Of a stretch of DNA of 23,456 nucleotides, positions 18,905 to 23,456 are shown one piece after another. Every line of letters begins with the position of its first letter. Positions within the stretch are counted from its first letter, which is position 1. Where the stretch lies: NCBI GenBank assembly GCA_038062165.1, contig JBBTXQ010000024.1, positions 1 through 23,456 on the forward strand, written 5' to 3'. A program made the translations under genes and the position numbers. Below the pieces are notes generated by a model. It searched no databases, was not told where the DNA came from, and saw only the letters and a program-made list of their open reading frames with translations. This DNA is from DATDSR01 sp038062165 (GTDB lineage: Bacteria > Patescibacteriota > Minisyncoccia > Phycocordibacterales > DATDSR01).

Positions 18905-18925
18905 ATATTCGGAAAGGGGGCATGC

Positions 18926-19336
18926 ATGGAAAGCGTGCTGGTCCGAGATCTTATATCCAGACAAAGGAGGATGTTGGGCAAGAACATCTGCCCACTTTGC
19001 CCAGAGAAAGAGAAGGTTGGTCGGGTAGTGCTCGAAGAGGGCAATAAACGCTGTATGAACTGTAACGCTCTCTTCGAGAGTAACAAGCCAAGTGGCAAAG
19101 CGGGACAGGAAAAGGGGCGTCCCTATAAAAACGGACTCTTCCAAGACGACGGTGGATTCAAGACTCTCGACTTGAACATCCTCGACAACCTTATCACGAG
19201 CGCAGCCACTCGCACAAAAGAGGCAAGGGATCGAGAGAACGCTCACGCAACTGCCCGATCGCTGGAGGAAAAACAGAAAAAAGCCAAACCTAAACCTACC
19301 TGTCTTCCATTCTTCTCAATTGACGACGACTTCTAA
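18926..19336 (+). CDS. Zinc-ribbon protein, unknown function
   Basis: 136 aa. CPLC at about residues 22-25 and CMNC at about 43-46 form a Cys4 zinc ribbon. The rest is hydrophilic, with a helical middle (LDLNILDNLITSAATRTKEA) and a basic Lys/Glu stretch (SLEEKQKKAKPKP). ATG at 18926 behind GGAAAGGGGG. It has its own terminator and GC-rich codons, like the other small single-unit genes. Could bind nucleic acid or a protein; not assigned. Confidence 0.75.
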   Translation: MESVLVRDLISRQRRMLGKNICPLCPEKEKVGRVVLEEGNKRCMNCNALFESNKPSGKAGQEKGRPYKNGLFQDDGGFKTLDLNILDNLITSAATRTKEARDRENAHATARSLEEKQKKAKPKPTCLPFFSIDDDF

Positions 19337-19341
19337 TCAGA

Positions 19342-19364
19342 GCCGGGCCCAAGTGGCCCGGCTT
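19342..19364 (+). terminator. Terminator of the zinc-ribbon gene
   Basis: GCCGGGCC/GGCCCGGC, 5-nt loop, 5 nt after the stop codon, with only a weak TT-AAATT tail. Confidence 0.65.
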
Positions 19365-19385
19365 AAATTATTCGGACTTCTTTCA

Positions 19386-19414
19386 TTGCAATTCGTGCAC
19401 GCATCACGTAGATT
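19386..19414 (+). promoter_or_regulatory. Promoter of the first membrane-anchored gene, leaderless
   Basis: TTGCAA (19386-19391), 17-nt spacer, TAGATT (19409-19414), 6 nt to ATG at 19421. Nearly the same sequence stands at 20752-20780. Confidence 0.75.
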
Positions 19415-19420
19415 ATGAAC

Positions 19421-20107
19421 ATGAAAAACTATCAAAAAGGCATTGCTCCTCTAATCATAATTGCTATTCTTGCTCTCTTGGGTATTGGAACAGGCGCGGC
19501 TGTATACGTGAGTAAGAAGAATTCTGATCAGAACGCCACAAGCACACCCGTCACAGCAAAAACCGAAAACAAAATCACCACAACGAAAGAAGCAGCTGCT
19601 CCCACTCCAGTGGCGAGTGTCAAAACAGAGGTTAAAACAGAAACTAAGACAGAGGCAAACACTGTTCCAACGATAACGGCCACAGTGGGCACAACGCTCT
19701 ACTATCGCCAATCAGGCAAAGATTGGAAGTGTGCCCGTGCATGGAACACTGGCAATGATGTTGGCAACTCTGTCGTAAGATTCTCTGCAAGTTATCCAGA
19801 TAGATATTTTTGGGAGATTAATTCTAATAGAGGGATCGCCGGAGGAGAAATTATCAGCCATTACAAACTATTCAATCTTTCCGAAGATACCAACTACAAT
19901 TGGGTCATTGGCTTTCCTCCTGGTTACAAAGAGATAGGACCCGACTGTCCGTACAAAGGCGACGGTGGGTTCAGTCATTATTTGGCCAATTGCGTTGAGA
20001 AAACCCAAGATAAAAGCTTCTTCCAAGTGCCGACCGACGTCAACTTCGACCGCACATATGGATCACGTGAAGCTAGTTGCACCACAAGTGGCGGCAAAGG
20101 TTCTTAA
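19421..20107 (+). CDS. Membrane-anchored extracytoplasmic protein, unknown function
   Basis: 228 aa. N-terminal anchor MKNYQKGIAPLIIIAILALL, then a low-complexity Thr/Lys/Glu linker to about residue 85 and a soluble domain of about 140 residues with several cysteines (WKCARAWN, DCPYKGD, ANCVEK, ASCTTSGG), probably disulfide-bonded outside the membrane. The anchor resembles the N-terminus of prepilin-like or secreted proteins of these bacteria. ATG 19421 is chosen over ATG 19415 by alignment with the paralogous anchor at 20787 and by the 6-nt distance to the -10 box. The C-terminal domain is unrelated to that of the second gene. Confidence 0.8.
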   Translation: MKNYQKGIAPLIIIAILALLGIGTGAAVYVSKKNSDQNATSTPVTAKTENKITTTKEAAAPTPVASVKTEVKTETKTEANTVPTITATVGTTLYYRQSGKDWKCARAWNTGNDVGNSVVRFSASYPDRYFWEINSNRGIAGGEIISHYKLFNLSEDTNYNWVIGFPPGYKEIGPDCPYKGDGGFSHYLANCVEKTQDKSFFQVPTDVNFDRTYGSREASCTTSGGKGS

Positions 20108-20137
20108 TCACTACAATTCAAGGAGACAAGGATAAAA

Positions 20138-20200
20138 ATGAATAGGCTGAACGTTCGGTCCTGTAAGTTGACACTGGGTAGCATGTCATATAGACTGTAA
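20138..20200 (+). CDS. Possible 20-aa ORF before the toxin-antitoxin promoter
   Basis: MNRLNVRSCKLTLGSMSYRL behind an AAGGAG at good distance. It overlaps the -35 and -10 boxes of the antitoxin promoter, so it may be a remnant or chance; only the ribosome binding site supports it. Confidence 0.25.
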   Translation: MNRLNVRSCKLTLGSMSYRL

Positions 20201-20224
20201 TACAAATTATTACAAAGTAATACA
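20168..20224 (+). promoter_or_regulatory. Promoter and operator of the toxin-antitoxin operon
   Basis: TTGACA (20168-20173), 17-nt spacer, TAGACT (20191-20196). The palindrome TGTAAT-7 nt-ATTACA (20196-20214) and direct repeats GTAATACA (20197-20204, 20217-20224) sit on the transcript start, as for autorepression by a ribbon-helix-helix antitoxin. Confidence 0.75.
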
Positions 20225-20234
20225 GCACAAATAT

Positions 20235-20450
20235 ATGCGTAGCGTAATGAACATATCTCTGCCTAAGGAGCTAGCTCAAGATATTGAACGCGGAGTCAAG
20301 GAAGGTAAGTATGCCAGCAAGAGCGAGTTTATGCGCGACTTGGTACGAAGCTGGAATCAAGCCCAACTTGTCAAGGAATTAGATAAAATGCGCAAGGAGT
20401 TCATAAAGGGGAAAGGAAAGCTTCTGAAATCTCTAGCAGATTTGGACTAA
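20235..20450 (+). CDS. Ribbon-helix-helix antitoxin, ParD/CopG-like
   Basis: 71 aa. MNISLPKELAQDIERGVKEG is a typical RHH strand and first helix, followed by YASKSEFMRDLVRSW (helix 2). The C-terminal part (about 45-71) is charged and would wrap the toxin. ATG 20235 is the longest start; ATG 20247 at MNISLP is also possible and would begin at the conserved domain. The toxin gene starts 3 nt after its stop. The protein likely neutralises the toxin and represses the operon through the repeats at 20196-20224. Confidence 0.88.
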   Translation: MRSVMNISLPKELAQDIERGVKEGKYASKSEFMRDLVRSWNQAQLVKELDKMRKEFIKGKGKLLKSLADLD

Positions 20451-20453
20451 TTA

Positions 20454-20717
20454 ATGAGTATGAAAATATACTATCTTTCGTCGTTCGAACGCCTGTATAA
20501 GAAGTTACCGAAGAATGTGAAGGAGGAGGCAAAGGCCAAAGAGAAACTTTTTAGGCAGAATCCCTTCGATCCAAAATTGGGCACCCACAAACTGCACGGT
20601 CCCTTATCCGACTATTGGGCTTTCTGGGTAAACAATCGCGACAGAGTAATTTTTGAATTTGGTGATAAAAACGAGATTTGGTTCTACAAAATTGGTGATC
20701 ACTCAATATACGAATAG
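20454..20717 (+). CDS. RelE/ParE-superfamily toxin (YafQ/RelE-like mRNA interferase)
   Basis: 87 aa, normal length. Contains the family pattern FERLYKKLPKNVKEEAKAKE, FRQNPFDPKLGTHKLHGPLS, YWAFWVNNRDRVIFEF and a C-terminal IGDHSIY. H and K in THKLHG, R in NRDRVIF and the terminal GDH residue fit the YafQ/RelE active site, suggesting ribosome-dependent mRNA cleavage. In these proteins, activity is released when the antitoxin is degraded. Directly downstream of the antitoxin. Whether it is active cannot be judged from sequence. Confidence 0.87.
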   Translation: MSMKIYYLSSFERLYKKLPKNVKEEAKAKEKLFRQNPFDPKLGTHKLHGPLSDYWAFWVNNRDRVIFEFGDKNEIWFYKIGDHSIYE

Positions 20718-20751
20718 GAAAAATCTCGATAGTTCCGCCAGACCTCTTTCA

Positions 20752-20780
20752 TTGCAATTCGTACACGTATCGCGTAGATT
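20752..20780 (+). promoter_or_regulatory. Promoter of the metzincin gene, leaderless
   Basis: TTGCAA (20752-20757), 17-nt spacer, TAGATT (20775-20780), 6 nt to ATG at 20787. Duplicate of the promoter at 19386. Confidence 0.75.
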
Positions 20781-20786
20781 ACGAGC

Positions 20787-21818
20787 ATGAAAAACTATCA
20801 AAAAGGTATCGCTCCACTGATTATCATAGCTATTATCGCTCTGCTGGCTATTGGCACAGGCACCTGGGTTTATAAGGGCAACAGCAAAGTATCTGAGACC
20901 AAAAACACAAACAGCACCAGCACAACAGTCGAAGATACCGTAGACACCAGAACAGAAACTAAGACTTCTGTTGCGGTGAAAATCGAGACAAAAAATGTGT
21001 TGCCAGCGCCGGCAGTTAGTACTGCCCCCAAAATAGTCGAGCAACTTCCCACCACCGCAAAAACTTGTGTCATTGCATATACTAATGCCGAGTTCGAAGC
21101 GCAGAGGGCAAGTCGGATAATGGGGTGGTGGTATGTGAATCAGGCACAGCCAGTCTACAAAGGTCCCAAAGCAGATTGTCCCATCATCGATAGCACCGAA
21201 GCCCAGGTGGCTTGGTATGGAGTGGGCGACCTCAACTATGTCTTTGCGCTTACCACCGATGGCAAACCTGGCAACGTACTCCGCAAAGACCTGTTTTTGT
21301 TGGGCGATGATCTGGCCGCCTGTTCAATGCCATTACGTTACTCAATCGGCGCAATCACGGGCAAATTCGCCGAGAAGGGATACAGCAAGAGCGACTTGGC
21401 CGGGGTCGCCCAAGAAGCTGAAATGGCTTGGGAGACTGCCATAGGCAAAGAGCTCTTCACCTATGTCGAAGCTGGCGCCCTTAATATCGTAAACTTCGGC
21501 GGACTAAAGGCTGGTTCCGTTGCTGACCCTCTGGGCCTTGCCACGTACAATCAGGTTGAGGACACCTTCGTGATCAACTTCGATATAGATATTAATGACT
21601 TAACCCTTACGTCAGTTGAAAACGAAAACGCGAGTGAAGCTAGAAATTTTATTCTGCAAACTCTGACACACGAGTTCGGCCATGTCCTAGGCATCAAACA
21701 CTTGGAAGGAAACAACATCATGAGCAGCGAATCTGGACAGGTTCCCATTATCAAACCTACTAGCGCAGATACAGAAGCGGCTCGCGTAGCTTGCAGTCGA
21801 GTGCACGTGGGCAACTAG
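20787..21818 (+). CDS. Membrane-anchored metzincin (matrixin-like) metalloprotease
   Basis: 343 aa. The N-terminal membrane anchor KNYQKGIAPLIIIAIIALL is shared with the gene at 19421. A Ser/Thr-rich linker runs to about residue 95, then comes the catalytic region. Zinc motif HEFGHVLGIKH (295-305) matches HExxHxxGxxH, and NNIM with Met 312 provides the Met-turn, the hallmark of metzincins; M10-type proteases are closest. Cysteines (CVIAY, DCPII, ACSMP, ACSRV) suggest disulfides. Expected to cut proteins on the cell surface; no cysteine-switch propeptide was recognised. The stop overlaps the end of the convergent SPFH gene by 4 nt. Confidence 0.88.
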   Translation: MKNYQKGIAPLIIIAIIALLAIGTGTWVYKGNSKVSETKNTNSTSTTVEDTVDTRTETKTSVAVKIETKNVLPAPAVSTAPKIVEQLPTTAKTCVIAYTNAEFEAQRASRIMGWWYVNQAQPVYKGPKADCPIIDSTEAQVAWYGVGDLNYVFALTTDGKPGNVLRKDLFLLGDDLAACSMPLRYSIGAITGKFAEKGYSKSDLAGVAQEAEMAWETAIGKELFTYVEAGALNIVNFGGLKAGSVADPLGLATYNQVEDTFVINFDIDINDLTLTSVENENASEARNFILQTLTHEFGHVLGIKHLEGNNIMSSESGQVPIIKPTSADTEAARVACSRVHVGN

Positions 21819-22627
21819 CGGAGATTCACAAATGGAACAGTGTCGCCTAGCATGTACGTTGGGAGTGTGCCGTTCCATTTTTCTACGGCTTTGAGATTGA
21901 CATAGGCCGCACCACCTTGTTGTTGGATGGCTTGGGCTTGAATCCTGATTGCTTCGGCCTCGCCCTTGGCTTGAGTCACACGTTGTTCAGCTTCGTACTT
22001 GATTTGTTCAAGTTTATTCTTGGCCGCGAGAGCATTCTGTTCGGCAGTAACCTTGGCCTCGATAGCATCATTGAACGATTGCGAGAAGTCGAAATCTACG
22101 ATCGAGAGCTCATCAACAATAATAAACTCGCGGGTCAGCCGCTCGGCAAGTGCGAGCTTGGCATCCTCTTTGACTTGGGCACGCAGAGTAATAAGTTCTT
22201 CGGCCGTATACTTGGCCGTAACGGCCTTGACCGCTTCTTGGATAGCCGGATCAATAATGCGTGTTTTGTACTCACTTCCAATTGATTGCCATAATCTATT
22301 TACTTTTTCTGCATCGAGATGATAGTTGAGAGCCACTTTGGCCGTGACTGTCTGGAGATCTTTGGAAGCGGCCGAGGCATCCACTTGCTCTTTCTGCGTC
22401 TTCACATCGAGCTTCTCTATCTTCTGAATGAGTGGGATCTTCAGATGCAAACCTTCAGATAGCACTCGATCACTCACTTTGCCGAGCGTTACCACCACTC
22501 CCCTCTCGCCCGCGCCAACAATAACGAAAGAGCCGAAAATTATTATTAAAACTATAACGGCGACAACAATCTGTTTGAAATATTTCTTCAAAACAACTGT
22601 GTCATCCTGATCTTTAAATATATCCAT
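21815..22627 (-). CDS. SPFH/prohibitin-family membrane protein
   Basis: 270 aa. One N-terminal membrane helix (about 20-42, IVVAVIVLIIIFGSFVIVGA), then the SPFH domain (GERGVVVTLGKVSDRVLSEG, LHLKIPLIQKIEKLDVKTQK, ..ALNYHLD) and a helical C-terminal coiled coil rich in Ala/Glu/Gln (about 165-235, AKVTAEQNALAAKNKLEQIK). Prohibitin/HflK-like proteins form large ring assemblies at membranes and regulate proteases such as FtsH; the partner here is unknown. ATG at 22627 with a -10 box 6 nt upstream implies a leaderless mRNA. Single gene, convergent with the metzincin gene. Confidence 0.92.
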   Translation of the reverse strand: MDIFKDQDDTVVLKKYFKQIVVAVIVLIIIFGSFVIVGAGERGVVVTLGKVSDRVLSEGLHLKIPLIQKIEKLDVKTQKEQVDASAASKDLQTVTAKVALNYHLDAEKVNRLWQSIGSEYKTRIIDPAIQEAVKAVTAKYTAEELITLRAQVKEDAKLALAERLTREFIIVDELSIVDFDFSQSFNDAIEAKVTAEQNALAAKNKLEQIKYEAEQRVTQAKGEAEAIRIQAQAIQQQGGAAYVNLKAVEKWNGTLPTYMLGDTVPFVNLR

Positions 22628-22633
22628 AAAATC

Positions 22634-22662
22634 AAATTAACACGTAGTAAGATCGAGTGCAA
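22634..22662 (-). promoter_or_regulatory. Promoter of the SPFH gene, leaderless
   Basis: Minus strand TTGCAC (22657-22662), 17-nt spacer, TAATTT (22634-22639), 6 nt (GATTTT) to the ATG. Confidence 0.65.
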
Positions 22663-22680
22663 TGGCAAGGTTAAAGCTGT

Positions 22681-22719
22681 AAAAAACAGAGCCCAGCGGT
22701 GAAGCGAGTCGCTGGACTC
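22681..22719 (-). terminator. Rho-independent terminator of the terminal two-gene unit
   Basis: Minus strand GAGTCCAGCG/CGCTGGGCTC (one T-G pair), 11-nt loop, followed by TGTTTTTT. Confidence 0.85.
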
Positions 22720-22726
22720 TCTTTCG

Positions 22727-23056
22727 CTAGGCTCGAGGAACTGCTTCCTTCTTCTTCGACATTGGGAGAAGTCTCAAGAATGCCTCCATTATTCCCCATG
22801 CGGCTCGGCTCTCCGACGAATTCTCAGAAGAAAGGTACGTTCCCGAAACTCCCACCTCCACCGCTGTTTGGGAATCGTCAGCATGGACCCCCGGCCTGAC
22901 AAAGCAGATGGCCTGACGAAGAAGACTTTTGCCTTTTTCTAAGTCTCCTTTCAGCAGAACTTTGTCGGCTCTTCGGATGAGAGTCCGAACTTTGCCGACG
23001 TTATTCATGCGAACGTAAGGAAAGCTGAAATTCTTATTCCTTTTCTTTGCTTTCAT
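22727..23056 (-). CDS. Small basic protein, unknown function
   Basis: 109 aa. Basic N-terminus (MKAKKRNKNFSFPYVRMNNV), a helical segment with TPR-like character (LIRRADKVLLKGDLEKGKSL, LLRQAICFVRP), and a Lys/Arg tail. Overlaps the preceding gene by 23 nt with its ribosome binding site (GAAAGGA) inside it, so coupled. The helical section resembles that of the TPR-like protein at 10907 in style (KTGNLQEALNHYVSASLMRP), a possible distant relationship. GC-rich like the other small unit genes. Terminator follows. Confidence 0.72.
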   Translation of the reverse strand: MKAKKRNKNFSFPYVRMNNVGKVRTLIRRADKVLLKGDLEKGKSLLRQAICFVRPGVHADDSQTAVEVGVSGTYLSSENSSESRAAWGIMEAFLRLLPMSKKKEAVPRA

Positions 23057-23456
23057 CGTCGTCCTTTCTTAGAATACCTGGAAACTTTTTAACGACCTGG
23101 TGAATAATTTCATCCCATGCTGACTCCTCTTCGAACTGCCCGCGCCAGAACGGTGGACAGGCTTTGAGCCACTCGGTGTAGATCTTAGGCTTGTCCTCAT
23201 TCTTCGCGACTTGCATGGCGTCGATGAATGCACCCAGATAATCGGAGAATTCCTTCGCCACTTCGCCCGACGGAGTCAGGACTCCCTTATTGAGCCCACG
23301 CTCCTTGAGAAACTCAAAACATGGTGTGCAAACAACGTTCTCCTCGAGTGGTTCCTGTCCTGCGTAAACATGGATGAGAATCTGCCATGCCGCCCCTAAG
23401 TGCTGTACAGCATCGGACCTAGCAACGGTCTCCCCATCTTCGTGGGTGAATTCGCT
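23034..23456 (-). CDS. Small acidic protein with CxxC, start beyond window
   Basis: The frame is open from the window edge for 140 codons; a GTG at 23261 is not the real start because homologous-looking coding sequence continues upstream (SEFTHEDGETVARSDAVQHL, GAAWQILIHVYAGQEPLEEN). It carries CTPCFEFLKERG (a CxxC, about 50 residues into the visible part), then a helical domain (FSDYLGAFIDAMQVAKNEDK) and an acidic end (KDDDESKEKE). Function unknown; possible metal site. First visible gene of the terminal unit. Confidence 0.7.
   Translation of the reverse strand, partial: SEFTHEDGETVARSDAVQHLGAAWQILIHVYAGQEPLEENVVCTPCFEFLKERGLNKGVLTPSGEVAKEFSDYLGAFIDAMQVAKNEDKPKIYTEWLKACPPFWRGQFEEESAWDEIIHQVVKKFPGILRKDDDESKEKE

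Noticed and set aside
18239..19246. Minus-strand ORF of 335 codons opposite cca and the zinc-ribbon gene
   Set aside because: Its protein is a Ser/Arg/Leu-rich antisense translation spanning two well-supported genes and their intergenic terminator.
1..23456. CRISPR array or cas genes
   Set aside because: No regularly spaced direct repeats and no Cas motifs were found; all repeats here are inverted, palindromic or gene-scale duplicates.

Overview
The window looks like a small-genome bacterium of the Candidate Phyla Radiation (Patescibacteria, probably Parcubacteria-like). This is inferred from gene style only: tRNA genes mostly without encoded CCA, short intergenic spaces, many small orphan genes, membrane anchors of the 'QKGIAPLIII' type, TrmB-like, NYN and YraN proteins, and many promoters whose -10 box lies six or seven bases from the start codon (leaderless mRNAs). 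No rRNA or ribosomal protein gene is present to fix the lineage.

Layout. 1-2162: alanine racemase (partial) and a PHP-domain protein on the minus strand behind tRNA-Gly(TCC) and tRNA-Pro(GGG), then tRNA-Pro(TGG) on the plus strand running directly into an ArnT/PMT-like membrane glycosyltransferase (to 3856). 4035-5424: TrmB-like regulator divergent from a two-gene unit of small hydrophilic proteins. 5429-6620: a yraN 3' remnant, a candidate ~75-nt small RNA, a NYN nuclease-like gene and intact yraN. 6780-8256: small GC-rich genes, each unit with its own promoter and terminator, including the first copy of a repeated RNA architecture.

8444-17066 is an integrative element of about 8.6 kb inserted at the 3' end of tRNA-Gly(GCC). 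A large serine integrase lies at its right end; a 5-bp core (GTGCG) sits at both junctions. Joining the ends restores an integrase with a natural-looking stop codon and reunites tRNA-Gly with tRNA-Arg(TCG) 14 nt apart. Cargo: an alpha-helical repeat protein, an Asp/Glu racemase-family enzyme, a TPR-like small protein, a receiver-domain protein, a membrane-anchored protein with a small partner, and an XRE regulator + 585-aa protein operon of unknown function. A copy of the joined attP-like junction lies inside the element in inverted orientation, giving perfect 206-bp and 116-bp inverted repeats.

17154-23456 is again host-like: tRNA-Arg(CCG) followed by the CCA-adding enzyme, a zinc-ribbon protein, two membrane-anchored proteins with nearly identical promoter/anchor blocks (one a metzincin protease), a RelE-type toxin-antitoxin pair, an SPFH/prohibitin protein and a two-gene unit of small proteins running off the end.

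The most novel signal is a conserved RNA scaffold. Three leaders (7303, 11448, 12143) share a long hairpin with compensatory changes plus a second GC hairpin. Two of them share the same promoter, and behind their unrelated ORFs comes a shared 3' element with a candidate H-type pseudoknot. The coding content is exchanged while the noncoding frame is kept. Nothing here was searched against a database; all homology calls are from motif recognition.
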